Origin: Chitinophaga sp. Ak27
Lineage (GTDB): Bacteria; Bacteroidota; Bacteroidia; Chitinophagales; Chitinophagaceae
Direction: 5' to 3'
Assembly: GCF_012726295.1 (NCBI RefSeq)
Contig: NZ_JABAOB010000001.1
Span: 1,860,001 to 1,924,000, forward strand
DNA length: 64,000 nt
Positions within the stretch are counted from its first letter, which is position 1, and the number at the start of each line of letters is the position of its first letter. Of the stretch, positions 48,001-55,358 are shown one piece after another. A program made the position numbers and the translations under genes. A model generated the notes under the pieces. It made no database searches. It was not told the DNA's origin and saw only the letters and a list, made by a program, of their open reading frames with translations.

Positions 48001-48263
48001 TGTCCGCTACTGGTATTGTTGGTATTGATATATGTCATACCAGGCGTACCATTCACCTGTACCTCTACCGGCGTTGCCACGGTTTGTTCTACCGTTTGTG
48101 CATCTGCACCGGTATAGGTACCCGTTACCTGTACGGTGGGGGGTGAAATTTCTGGGTACTGGCCAATGGCCAGGTTCATCATCGCCAATATCCCCACCAA
48201 TACCAGCACGATAGAAATTACTATCGCTGTTACGGGTCGTTTTATAAAAGTATCTGCAATCAT
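45081..48263 (-). CDS. RND efflux pump inner-membrane subunit (HAE1/AcrB type)
   Basis: A 1060-residue proton-driven drug exporter. The N-terminus MIADTFIKRPVTAIVISIVLVLVG is typical, and the proton-relay residues are present: the aspartate pair in GIVVDDAIVVVEAV of helix 4 and the lysine in GLSAKNAILIVEFAKE of helix 10. GFIPTEDDG, PGLGSTAGFSFVLEQ in the porter domain and FSGLSREE in the docking region match the AcrB/MexB group. It is the last gene of a tolC-acrA-acrB-like operon, 28 bases after the adaptor gene. It should move amphipathic drugs, bile-like compounds or solvents across the envelope; the substrate range is unknown. Confidence 0.95.
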   Translation of the reverse strand: MIADTFIKRPVTAIVISIVLVLVGILAMMNLAIGQYPEISPPTVQVTGTYTGADAQTVEQTVATPVEVQVNGTPGMTYINTNNTSSGQMSMTVNFEVGTDINIAALDVQNRVGIAQPTLPQEVQRLGLTVRKRNPSILMLVALYSPKGTHDITFLDNYTNVYVKDALLRAKGVGDIFTRADDFSMRIWLKPDKLAEMGVTADDIRAALAEQNAQITAGSVGAPPQQTGQTFEYNIFTKGRLSTPEEFGNVVVKTRPSDGTLVYLKDVARVQLGKFNYAGNNFVDGKRAAYLLVYQAPGSNAIETAKNVTAAMEELKKQFPSDVEYVVPFESVSVVKVSIEEVLHTLVEALILVVIVVFLFLQSWRATLIPVLAIPVSIIATFIFFIPLGFTINTLTLFGFVLAIGIVVDDAIVVVEAVQHNIDHEKMTPRDATAQAMKEISGPVIAIALILAAVFVPVGFIPGIVGRLYQQFAITIAISVMISAFVALSLTPALCILLLRPMHLDKDSKGLNKFFYKFNRWFGHTTSRYSMGVKKSIRYFRFVVVILICIFVGTMMLFKSKPTGFIPTEDDGRIYITFDLPESSSTERTLAVMQQMMKDLDHTEGIAHYAALGGLNVVNFATKSNSATIFCQLKPWDERKPDSLQVFGLVAALQKKLSKYKEANVVVIPPPAIPGLGSTAGFSFVLEQRGSGEVKAFEGVLQKFLAAANSRPEIAKAFSFFTARTPGYQLDIDREKAKKMGVKISDIASALQTYMGSAYINDFTIYGRNFRVVAQADSTYRGDIKNLNQLFVRNAAGSMVPLSALTSYKVIESAPVISHYNLFRSAEINGNPAPGYSSGDAINALKEVAAQTLPDGYGYEFSGLSREELLSGSKTVYIFALSIIFVFLFLAALYESWSVPFSVLLAVPIGAFGAITVLTFLPKLSNNVYAQIGLITLIGLSAKNAILIVEFAKERVDRGMDLITAAVEAAKLRLRPIIMTSMAFLLGILPLVFSSGAGAEARKTMGWTVLGGMFTATFLAIFIVPVLFVVITRLAYGKEKLQKMKESYQSVPEHDVQGKL

Positions 48264-48291
48264 GATCTTCGCTGTTGATTCTACTGATAAA

Positions 48292-49428
48292 CTATTTCTT
48301 CGCTGCGGCGTCTTGTGGTGCTGCAGGTATTCCTATCTGTATTTTGCCGCCATCACGCAAGCGCTGGAAGCCTTCTACTATCACTTTTTCACCGGACTGT
48401 ATACCGTCCATGATTACTATTCTATCGCCGATCTTAGGGCCCAGGTGTACTTTCTTTTGTGTAGCTGTACTGTCGCCAGCCACAAATACGAAGTATTCGC
48501 CCATCTGTTCTGTGATCGCTTTGTACGGGATCACGAGGCGATGGCCCGACTGATCGTTGAGTACGCGAAGTACGCAGCTCATCCCATCTTTCAGCTGATC
48601 ATCGGGATTGTTAAATTCAATACGTACGCGGATGGTACCGGTTTGATTATCCACGCCACGGTCAATAGCTAGTATTTTACCACCATGCGTGTATTCGGCG
48701 CCGTTAGACAGCTGTAAGCGGAAGGTAGAATCGCTGGTAGCGGCATTGCCTTGCAACGCGGCAAAGCGGGCGATATCATTTTCATTTACCACAAAGTCTA
48801 CCGCAATTGGATTTTCACTGGAGATGGAGTTCAACAGGGTGCTGCCAGGGCTCACCTGGGCGCCCAGTTTCACCTGGGAAATACCAATGCGTCCGGTAAA
48901 CGGCGCTTTAATGAGCGAGTAATCGAGATCTGTACGTACCGCTGCGAGATTGGCTTCTGCCGCTGCCAGCTGACTGCGGGAAGTTTCCAGGGTAGCCTTG
49001 GCATTATCCACAATCTGGCGGGCTACCGCATCCTGGTCGGCCAGGCGCTGGTAACGGTCATCATCTTTCTTTGCCCTCTCAAAGCTGGCACGGGAGCTGG
49101 CTACATTGGCCTGTGCCTGCAGATAGGCGGCCTCGTATTTACGGCGGTCTATTTCATACAGCACCTTTCCCTTCTGCACAATTTCTCCTTCTTTAAAAAA
49201 GATACCCGTAATAAAACCTGATACCTGGGAACGCAGTTCTACCTGGTTCAATGCTACCACGGTGGCGGGATATTTATCATAATAAACGGCCGGCGCCTCT
49301 GTAGCGGCGATAACATTTACCGGTGTAGGGGGAATAACAGGTGCGCCTTTCTGACCGGGACCTTTACAAGCCGCAAAGCCCAGTATAGTGGCAGCACTGA
49401 TTAAGACGATGTTGTTCATTTTTTTCAT
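48292..49428 (-). CDS. RND efflux periplasmic adaptor (membrane-fusion) lipoprotein
   Basis: Adaptor of the tripartite pump, linking the inner-membrane pump to the outer-membrane channel. The start MKKMNNIVLISAATILGFAAC is a lipoprotein signal with the lipidated cysteine at the end, followed by KGPGQKG. The barrel-sandwich (lipoyl) domain shows VELRSQVSGFITGIFFKEGEIVQKGKVL, then a helical hairpin (about 100-165) and the returning half-motif SLIKAPFTGRIGISQVKLGAQV. An in-frame ATG 18 bases further upstream also exists; the ATG at 49428 was chosen because it gives the cleaner signal. The gene starts 20 bases after the outer-membrane channel gene. Confidence 0.93.
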   Translation of the reverse strand: MKKMNNIVLISAATILGFAACKGPGQKGAPVIPPTPVNVIAATEAPAVYYDKYPATVVALNQVELRSQVSGFITGIFFKEGEIVQKGKVLYEIDRRKYEAAYLQAQANVASSRASFERAKKDDDRYQRLADQDAVARQIVDNAKATLETSRSQLAAAEANLAAVRTDLDYSLIKAPFTGRIGISQVKLGAQVSPGSTLLNSISSENPIAVDFVVNENDIARFAALQGNAATSDSTFRLQLSNGAEYTHGGKILAIDRGVDNQTGTIRVRIEFNNPDDQLKDGMSCVLRVLNDQSGHRLVIPYKAITEQMGEYFVFVAGDSTATQKKVHLGPKIGDRIVIMDGIQSGEKVIVEGFQRLRDGGKIQIGIPAAPQDAAAKK

Positions 49429-49447
49429 ATCCGTTCCGGTTACCATT

Positions 49448-50782
49448 TTAATAATTAGCTGTTAAGGTTCCTAATGCTTTTTGCAGATCTATCCGGCTGG
49501 ACAGCACCTGGTACATAGAGTTATAAAAATTTAGCTGTGCTGTACGCAGATCCGTTTCGGAAATCAGCACATCGAGATAGGTTTTGATCCCTTCTTTATA
49601 CTGCAACTGTAACATGTCATAAACATCTTTCGCCATCTGCACATTTTCTTTCAACGTCAGGTAATCGTTGTAGTTACTTTTATAAGTAGCCATAGCCTGT
49701 GCATACTGTGAGTTGATCTGGCTTCTTAATGCCGCAAAGTCCCATTGTGTACGCTGCAACTGCAATTCCGCCATGCGGATATTATGTACCCGTTTTCCTC
49801 CCTGGAAAATAGGCAACGACAATTTCAATCCCAGCAGCGAGTTAGGATAATCGTTGCTGTACAATTTGCCGAAATCAGCGCTCTGGTAGGCAAATGCATA
49901 GTTTACAAAGGCCGATACGGTAGGCAGGTAACTCCATTTATTGTATTTCACATTGGCCTGTTGCAGGCTTTGTTGGGTTTCGAGCAACTGGTATTCAATA
50001 CGGTTCTTATAGTCAGCAACCAGCAGGGTATCTTCCCCTGTTACCTGTGCTGCCAGGGAGGAGGAGTCCTGTACCAGCGGTACATCGCCGCTGTTGGCAG
50101 GATATCCCATTAACTGCTTCAGGTAGGCCTGTTTGGCGGTGAGCAGTTCCCTGGCTGATTTTTGCTGGGCTTTCGCATTGTTCAGTGAAATAGTGGCCCG
50201 CTTGGCATCTATTTTATCTACCACGCCGCTGGCATATTGGTTATTCGCGTCTTTCAGACTACGTTCCAGCCGGGTGATATCTTCATTGAGTACATTAATC
50301 TGCTCTGCTGTCAGCAATACATCATAGTAGGCTTTGCTGACATCGGCTACCAGGTCTATCTGGTTGCGCGTGGTGGTTTGGCGGCTTTGTTTCCGCACTT
50401 CCTTTGCCGTGTTGGTAGCCAGTAGCAGGTCGCGGGTGAAAATATTCTGATTCAACCCAAACTGCGCCGTAGAAGTATTGGCCACGCCTACTTTTGTAGG
50501 GTTGCCACCGAAAATGGAAGTAGGCAGTTCCATGTAGTGCTGGATATTATAATCCAGGTTGATTTGTGGATACCAGTCGGCCAGCTTACTCTTCACGGTT
50601 CTATCAGTAATGGCTTCATCCAGCAGCGACTGACGTATGACAGGCTGGTGGGCAATCGCATACTGGATACATTCCTGTAGCGTGGCACTGGTTAAAAGGG
50701 AATCGGCAGGTTGCTGTGCAAATACCTGCGGGGAGATAAACATCCCGCACGTTACAGCTAAAAAATAAAATGCTCTTTTCAT
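49448..50782 (-). CDS. TolC-family outer-membrane efflux protein
   Basis: A 444-residue outer-membrane channel, first gene of the RND operon. A signal peptide (MKRAFYFLAVTCGMFISPQVFAQ) is followed by two repeated outer-membrane efflux domains. The first starts ATLQECIQYAIAHQPVIRQSLLDEAI, the second near LLETQQSLQQANVKYNKWSYLPTVSAF. Long helical regions such as RLERSLKDANNQYASGVVDKIDAKRATISLNNAKAQ belong to the periplasmic tunnel. It has no lipobox and so is of the TolC rather than OprM kind. The 408-base gap upstream contains a palindrome at 50903-50916. Confidence 0.93.
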   Translation of the reverse strand: MKRAFYFLAVTCGMFISPQVFAQQPADSLLTSATLQECIQYAIAHQPVIRQSLLDEAITDRTVKSKLADWYPQINLDYNIQHYMELPTSIFGGNPTKVGVANTSTAQFGLNQNIFTRDLLLATNTAKEVRKQSRQTTTRNQIDLVADVSKAYYDVLLTAEQINVLNEDITRLERSLKDANNQYASGVVDKIDAKRATISLNNAKAQQKSARELLTAKQAYLKQLMGYPANSGDVPLVQDSSSLAAQVTGEDTLLVADYKNRIEYQLLETQQSLQQANVKYNKWSYLPTVSAFVNYAFAYQSADFGKLYSNDYPNSLLGLKLSLPIFQGGKRVHNIRMAELQLQRTQWDFAALRSQINSQYAQAMATYKSNYNDYLTLKENVQMAKDVYDMLQLQYKEGIKTYLDVLISETDLRTAQLNFYNSMYQVLSSRIDLQKALGTLTANY

Positions 50783-50902
50783 AAAAGGCTTTTGACATTC
50801 AGTTCATCATTGTACCAATCGAAAGGGAATAATACCCGTATAAAAACGAGTCAGATTTTTATAACATGGCAGCATTGTTCCCCCGGTTGTTGCATAGACG
50901 AT

Positions 50903-50916
50903 TTACATCTATGTAA
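50903..50916. promoter_or_regulatory. Palindrome TTACAT-nn-ATGTAA upstream of the RND operon
   Basis: TTACATCTATGTAA lies about 120 bases upstream of the tolC-like start, in the 408-base gap 50783-51190. Perfect half-sites with a two-base spacer fit the operator of a TetR-type dimer, the usual regulator of such pumps, though no regulator gene is adjacent. The rest of the gap has no gene apart from the lipA terminator. Confidence 0.4.
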
Positions 50917-51138
50917 CATTATTATTAGTTGCAAAAACATGTCTATGCTGTAGTTACTACAGCCAACAGGCAGGTTGATATGAGAGTTGCTTATCCGATA
51001 CTATCTGAAACTAGTCAGCACGGTTTTCAGGTGTGGTTCCAGGTATCTGTATCAACGTTTAACAGTGAAGTAGGTAGAACAACTTATCGTTGCTTAGGTA
51101 AAAGTAAATTCGGGCGCTAAGATAATGTTATGCAAAGA

Positions 51139-51164
51139 AAAATCCACCCATAGGGGTGGATTTT
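51139..51164 (-). terminator. Intrinsic terminator of lipA
   Basis: An 11-base stem (51139-51149 with 51154-51164, AAAATCCACCC against its reverse, loop ATAG) lies 27 bases after the lipA stop and is followed on the reverse strand by TTTCTTTG. Confidence 0.8.
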
Positions 51165-51190
51165 AACAATTCAGTGAGAATCAGCTCCAG

Positions 51191-52090
51191 TTATCCTTTA
51201 TTCCGACCGCTGAAAATATGTTTCTCTGCATGATAGGAAGATCTTACTAACGGTCCTGACTCTACGTAATCGAGGCCCATGTTGTAACCAATCTCTCTCA
51301 GCTCGGCAAATTCATCGGGATGTACAAAGCGCACTACCGGCAGGTGTTTAGGGGTAGGCTGCAGGTATTGCCCCAGCGTTACCACATCACATCCGTTGTC
51401 GTACAGGTCTTGCATAGCCTGTACTACTTCTTCCTTGGTTTCTCCAAGTCCCAGCATAATACCGCTTTTGGTACGCATACCGCCTTCTTTCAAACGGCGG
51501 ATTACTTCCAGGCTGCGGTGATATTTTGCCTGTATTCTTACCTGTTTGGTTAAGCGTTCTACCGTTTCCAGGTTATGAGACACGATTTCAGGTGCCGCAT
51601 CGATGATGCGCTGGAGATTTTCCCATTGACCACGAAAATCCGGTATCAGGGTTTCCATGGTGGTTTGTGGGTTGAGGGCTCTTACCGCATTGATGGTGTT
51701 AGCCCAGATGATAGAGCCACCGTCTTTCAGTTCGTCCCTGTCTACCGAGGTGATAACGGCATGTTTTACCTTCATCAGGTAAATAGCTTCTGCCACCCGT
51801 TGAGGCTCATCAAAATCTGCCGGTTCCGGGCGGCCGGTGGCTACGGCACAGAAACCGCAGCTACGGGTACAGATATTTCCGAGGATCATGAAAGTAGCGG
51901 TACCTGCGCCCCAGCACTCGCCCATATTAGGGCAATTGCCGCTTTCACAGATGGTATGCAATTTATGGGTGTCAACCAGGTTTCTTACCTGTTTGTAAGT
52001 TTCGCCTATCGGTAATTTAACGCGCAGCCAGTCAGGCTTCTTTACTCTTGTGGTAGCCGGTTCGGCGGCTATTACGGGTAGTTCTTGCAT
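51191..52090 (-). CDS. lipA: Lipoyl synthase
   Basis: Radical-SAM enzyme that inserts two sulfur atoms into protein-bound octanoyl groups to form lipoate for 2-oxoacid dehydrogenases and the glycine cleavage system. The 299-residue protein has both iron-sulfur motifs: Cys48, Cys53 and Cys59 in [12 protein letters not shown] for the auxiliary cluster, and Cys74, Cys78 and Cys81 in CTRSCGFC for the radical cluster. The C-terminal RSSYHAEKH supplies the serine ligand of the auxiliary cluster. It appears to have its own promoter at 52115-52122. No lipB gene is in the window. Confidence 0.97.
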   Translation of the reverse strand: MQELPVIAAEPATTRVKKPDWLRVKLPIGETYKQVRNLVDTHKLHTICESGNCPNMGECWGAGTATFMILGNICTRSCGFCAVATGRPEPADFDEPQRVAEAIYLMKVKHAVITSVDRDELKDGGSIIWANTINAVRALNPQTTMETLIPDFRGQWENLQRIIDAAPEIVSHNLETVERLTKQVRIQAKYHRSLEVIRRLKEGGMRTKSGIMLGLGETKEEVVQAMQDLYDNGCDVVTLGQYLQPTPKHLPVVRFVHPDEFAELREIGYNMGLDYVESGPLVRSSYHAEKHIFSGRNKG

Positions 52091-52114
52091 CGCTTATTCC
52101 TTTCTTTAGAAAAG

Positions 52115-52122
52115 CAAAGTTA
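52115..52122 (-). promoter_or_regulatory. Candidate -7 element for lipA
   Basis: On the reverse strand TAACTTTG fits TAnnTTTG and lies 25 bases upstream of the lipA start, in the 36-base gap after the preceding gene. No -33 element is evident. Confidence 0.45.
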
Positions 52123-52126
52123 ATAC

Positions 52127-52963
52127 TTATCTCTTATTCCAGCGTTTTCCGAATTGAATGCCCACATATGCATTAAAAAAGAACTGTTTATTGTAGTCAG
52201 TGCCATTTACCGGCACCATAATAGGTATCTTTTTGCTATACATCTCAGCGTTTACCCCAATTTCCAGGGCACTTACCACCTCATTAAAATGGGCCCAGTC
52301 GAACCGGAGACCCAATTTGGCATGAGCACCAGGTACCACACTCAGATTGTCCCAGCCCTTGCCGAAGCCTGCTGCTCCATTGATCTTATCTTTATTCAGG
52401 AAAAGATTGGCATTCTGGTCGCTATACTTTAAGTCGATATTATCCCCCGCAGGATCCTGTACGTTTACATAGTAAGGTTTTAACAACCCCAGGGACAAGC
52501 CACCATAGTAGATCGCATCAACTTCAACCCCATTCTTATTGGCTTTGCCGCCAATCAGGTAGCGTTGCCCGATACCCAGCTTCACCGGGTAAAAATTATT
52601 CTGTTTACCAAATATATAAGGCCGCTGCGTAAAGGAATAACCTCCATTTTGCTTGTATTCCTTGTTGTTTTTCTTTTCAGAAAACTCAATCTGGAAATAA
52701 GTCACTTTTTTCCGGCTTTTACGATATCCTTTCTCCACGAAACCGGACCAGCCATCTGTATTTAAACGGGCACCGGCTGAAAAATCGCGCTGAAACACAT
52801 TTTCCCCCTCTTCCTGCTCACGGAAAATGGCAATCTTCTTCAGCTTACGCTGTTCCTTCTCTTTCTCCTTCTGGGCTTTGGTAGCAGGAGCAGGAGTCGT
52901 GGTTTGAGCAAATAAACCGCCGGATAGTGTCGCTAAAAACAGGATCAAGTATATTTTTTTCAC
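52127..52963 (-). CDS. Uncharacterised outer-membrane beta-barrel-like protein
   Basis: A 278-residue exported protein that I do not recognise as a named family. A signal peptide (MKKIYLILFLATLSGGLFAQ) is followed by a charged linker (KAQKEKEKEQRKLKKIAIF) and then alternating strands rich in Tyr, Phe and Gly, for example FSAGARLNTDGWSGFVEKGY and YYGGLSLGLLKPYYVN. The last strand, FFFNAYVGIQFGKRWNKR, ends with aromatic residues followed by a basic tail, which is compatible with an outer-membrane barrel. It is transcribed towards lipA, and a promoter candidate lies at 53024-53031. Confidence 0.7.
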   Translation of the reverse strand: MKKIYLILFLATLSGGLFAQTTTPAPATKAQKEKEKEQRKLKKIAIFREQEEGENVFQRDFSAGARLNTDGWSGFVEKGYRKSRKKVTYFQIEFSEKKNNKEYKQNGGYSFTQRPYIFGKQNNFYPVKLGIGQRYLIGGKANKNGVEVDAIYYGGLSLGLLKPYYVNVQDPAGDNIDLKYSDQNANLFLNKDKINGAAGFGKGWDNLSVVPGAHAKLGLRFDWAHFNEVVSALEIGVNAEMYSKKIPIMVPVNGTDYNKQFFFNAYVGIQFGKRWNKR

Positions 52964-53023
52964 AGTGGGCTATTATTATATATAAATTAACGCTTTATCA
53001 AAGGTATTGTTATGTATATATTA

Positions 53024-53031
53024 CAAACGTA
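53024..53031 (-). promoter_or_regulatory. Candidate -7 element for the outer-membrane protein gene
   Basis: Reverse-strand TACGTTTG matches the TAnnTTTG consensus about 60 bases upstream of the ATG. The 170-base gap is shared with the divergent osmC gene. Confidence 0.45.
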
Positions 53032-53132
53032 GCCAATTTTTTTTGAGTTTAACAGCGCCGCCGCCTGCCATATTACACTTATACTAAAAATACATTTAAT
53101 TTTACTGTCTGATCATAAAAACAGCAAGCACT

Positions 53133-53540
53133 ATGCAAACGGCATCAATTATTTATAACGGCGAATTACGTACGACTTCTACCCATCTGCAATCCGGTAC
53201 AGTGATCGAAACAGACGCTCCTGTAGACAATCGTGGAAAAGGAGAACGTTTTTCCCCTACCGACCTGGTAGCCTCCGCCCTGGGTTCCTGCATGCTCAGC
53301 ATCATGGGCATCAAGGCGATGGATAATGGATGGAATATTGAAGGTACCAAAGTGAGTGTACAAAAAATTATGGGCTCCGACCCCCGTCGCATTATCGGCG
53401 TTACCATCGTAATGGATTTACCTGCCGGCCACAACCTGGGTGAAAAAGAAAGAACCATCCTCGAAAGAGCTGCGCTTACCTGCCCGGTGGCTAAAAGCCT
53501 GCACCCGGATTTAGTGCAGGATGTAACGTTTAACTGGTAA
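53133..53540 (+). CDS. OsmC-family peroxiredoxin-like protein
   Basis: A 135-residue protein of the OsmC/Ohr group, which reduces organic peroxides with a pair of cysteines. Cys53 lies in ASALGSCMLSIMGI and Cys117 in ALTCPVAKSLHPD, the two expected positions. The protein is short and cytoplasmic. The sequence resembles the YhfA-like branch of OsmC proteins rather than Ohr. The stop codon overlaps the start of repeat copy C. Confidence 0.9.
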   Translation: MQTASIIYNGELRTTSTHLQSGTVIETDAPVDNRGKGERFSPTDLVASALGSCMLSIMGIKAMDNGWNIEGTKVSVQKIMGSDPRRIIGVTIVMDLPAGHNLGEKERTILERAALTCPVAKSLHPDLVQDVTFNW

Positions 53541-53643
53541 GCGGAAAGCGAAAACATAAAGCGAAAAGCGAAAAGCTATTGTAGCGAATGATCTTAGCGA
53601 ATTAAAATCGCATTGGTCATTCGCTACAATAGCTTTTCGCTTT
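53541..53643. repeat. Long inverted repeat, copy C of the dispersed family
   Basis: Perfect 27-base arms at 53565-53591 and 53617-53643, with a further imperfect extension outward (GCGGAAAGCG at 53541-53550), surround a 25-base centre containing AGCGAATTAAAATCGC. It fills the gap between osmC and the convergent DUF2851 gene. The osmC TAA directly precedes GCGGAAAGCG, and the DUF2851 TAA lies inside the right arm. Confidence 0.9.
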
Positions 53644-54925
53644 ACGCTCCTTTAATGATCTTCGCTCCTATAGCGCAATACAGGCATTTCTTCTCATTAC
53701 AATAGTATTGCTTTAACTGCAGCAGGGCCTGCGACTCCAGGGCATTTTCCAGCTTCACCCCCAGCAATGCCCACTGATGGGTGATATTATTTTTTTCCGG
53801 CGGCAACTGCTGTAGCAGGTGAAGCACTTTTTCCTGGTAGTATTTCTGTTGCTTTTGCTGTCCGTAAAAAAACAGGAGCGGCAATACCGTGTTGATAAGA
53901 ATAGTATGTACTGCTTGCCGGCCGGGGCATTGGGCTTGCGCCACCGGTTGACCGAAACGATAATGCGTGCGCCAGTACGCAGACGGCTGCACGAAAAACA
54001 GCTGTTCCAGCGCTGTCATATCTTTCGCCTCCAGTAGCTGGGAAAAAATGTGAGTGGTCTTTCCCAGCAAGGCTGCCAATGTAGCCAGTCTCACCGTAGG
54101 AAAGGCGGCAGGGCGCATGCGCAGCCAGTTCCACTGATGCGCTGCCATAGGCTGGAGCCGGTATTTATGCCGCAGATGCGTAAAAATATCCTGTAGCTGC
54201 AATGCGTAAGCATCCGTGTGGGCTGCTTCCAGCATCCCCGCCTGGCCGAAAAGAAAGGCTTCCAGCTGGATTTGCTGGTGCCGGTGCCGCATCAGCGTTC
54301 TGTAGGGAAGGGATTGGGCCACCTGCAGAAATGGTGCTGCATTTACCGGGATACCATAGCTCTGGGCAATGGCCCAGTAACACACTTCTTCCCAGTTGCC
54401 ATGTGTGGCCAGTAACCAGGACTGCAAACCACTGATCTTTCGTTCCCAGCGTTCGGCCAGCAGCCGGTCTTTCCAGCTGATCCAGGTAAGCGGGGGCACC
54501 TGTGCCGCCTGGGCAGCACAGGGCACAAAAGGCGCCAGGCTCCGCAACGCTTCATAACGCTGCAGCAGCAGCTTGGAAATACGCTCCTGTAGCTCCAGGC
54601 AAGGAACGCCCGGGATACCCTTACCCGGCATATCATGTATAAATACTACATGGAGTATGATCCGCCCATATTGCGGATTATGCTGGTGCCCGTGCCGGAA
54701 CCAATCCGACGTACGCAGGTGCAGCTCTACCTGCCCAATCCACAGGGCGGTTCCTATCCTGATACGGGCAGCGGAAAAATCAGGTCCTCCATGATGATTG
54801 AGTACACCAGGATGTAATATCTCCACCGGCTCCCCGGTAACAGTTGTCAAATGATCCTGGCGGAATAGCCGGAAGGCCCAGATATGCTGGAATAGCTCCT
54901 CTGAGAGCGGGGGATTAACAAACAT
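53642..54925 (-). CDS. DUF2851 family protein
   Basis: A 427-residue protein that matches the Bacteroidota family DUF2851; its function is not known. Family features are EELFQHIWAFRLF near the start, VEILHPGVLNHHGGPDFSAARIRIG near 35-60 and IGQVELHLRTSDWFRHGHQHN near 65-86, in which the many histidines suggest a metal site. A cysteine-rich end (YYCNEKKCLYCAIG) may bind a second metal. There is no signal peptide. The frame opens two codons earlier at a TTG, but the ATG at 54925 is preferred. The stop codon is located within repeat copy C. Confidence 0.85.
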   Translation of the reverse strand: MFVNPPLSEELFQHIWAFRLFRQDHLTTVTGEPVEILHPGVLNHHGGPDFSAARIRIGTALWIGQVELHLRTSDWFRHGHQHNPQYGRIILHVVFIHDMPGKGIPGVPCLELQERISKLLLQRYEALRSLAPFVPCAAQAAQVPPLTWISWKDRLLAERWERKISGLQSWLLATHGNWEEVCYWAIAQSYGIPVNAAPFLQVAQSLPYRTLMRHRHQQIQLEAFLFGQAGMLEAAHTDAYALQLQDIFTHLRHKYRLQPMAAHQWNWLRMRPAAFPTVRLATLAALLGKTTHIFSQLLEAKDMTALEQLFFVQPSAYWRTHYRFGQPVAQAQCPGRQAVHTILINTVLPLLFFYGQQKQQKYYQEKVLHLLQQLPPEKNNITHQWALLGVKLENALESQALLQLKQYYCNEKKCLYCAIGAKIIKGA

Positions 54926-54960
54926 AAACAAACAGGATTGGGGTATAAAATAATATCATT

Positions 54961-54968
54961 CAAAGGTA
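54961..54968 (-). promoter_or_regulatory. Candidate -7 element for the DUF2851 gene
   Basis: Reverse-strand TACCTTTG matches TAnnTTTG 36 bases upstream of the ATG. It faces away from the riboswitch promoter in the same gap. Confidence 0.45.
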
Positions 54969-55004
54969 ATAAATCATCATTTAATAAATAAATTGTAACC
55001 GCAA

Positions 55005-55037
55005 TTTGGAATTTTGATAAAAGTGATATTACCTTTG
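55005..55037 (+). promoter_or_regulatory. Promoter of the SAM-riboswitch transcript
   Basis: TTTG at 55005-55008 and TACCTTTG at 55030-55037 are separated by 21 bases, a good match to the Bacteroidota -33/-7 promoter type. The riboswitch starts 20 bases downstream of the -7 element, which is the expected placement. Confidence 0.65.
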
Positions 55038-55056
55038 CGCCAGTTCTTACACATCA

Positions 55057-55171
55057 CTTATCCAGAAAGGCGGAGGGACTTGGCCCTGCGATGCCTTAGC
55101 AACCTTTCCTGATTACGGTCAGGAAAAAGGTGCTAATTCCTGCCCCACGCTACAGCGTGAGGAAAGATAAG
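55057..55171 (+). ncRNA. SAM-I riboswitch (S-box)
   Basis: The leader folds with outer stem CTTATC (55057-55062) against GATAAG (55166-55171). Inside are the S-box hallmarks: AGAAAGGCGGAGGGACTTGG, GATGCCTTAGCAACC and AAGGTGCTAATTCCTGC, which are the core elements of the SAM-I class. A terminator hairpin follows at 55214-55247, so SAM binding is expected to stop transcription of the methionine-pathway genes downstream. Confidence 0.93.
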
Positions 55172-55213
55172 TTGGCAGAGATTATACTTCACAGCTATAT
55201 ATAACTTTCTAAG

Positions 55214-55247
55214 AAAGCTCTTCCAACACCATGGAAGAGCTTTTTTT
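55214..55247 (+). terminator. Riboswitch expression-platform terminator
   Basis: AAAGCTCTTCCA (55214-55225) pairs with its reverse at 55232-55243, followed by a T run. It lies 42 bases after the SAM-I core and 110 bases before the first gene, as for a transcription-terminating riboswitch. The anti-terminator partner was not worked out. Confidence 0.85.
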
Positions 55248-55358
55248 ATGCCCACTTCCCGCCCCATTCATGGATTTGTCGTTGTTTAAGTTGATCTTTA
55301 ATGATAAAGTTGCAGCAGATTTTTGTGCACATTGAACATCATTAAAATATTTTGACAA

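Noticed and set aside
50929..51120. 63-codon forward frame in the RND/lipA gap
   Set aside because: No recognisable features and no conserved-looking context; not supported as a gene.
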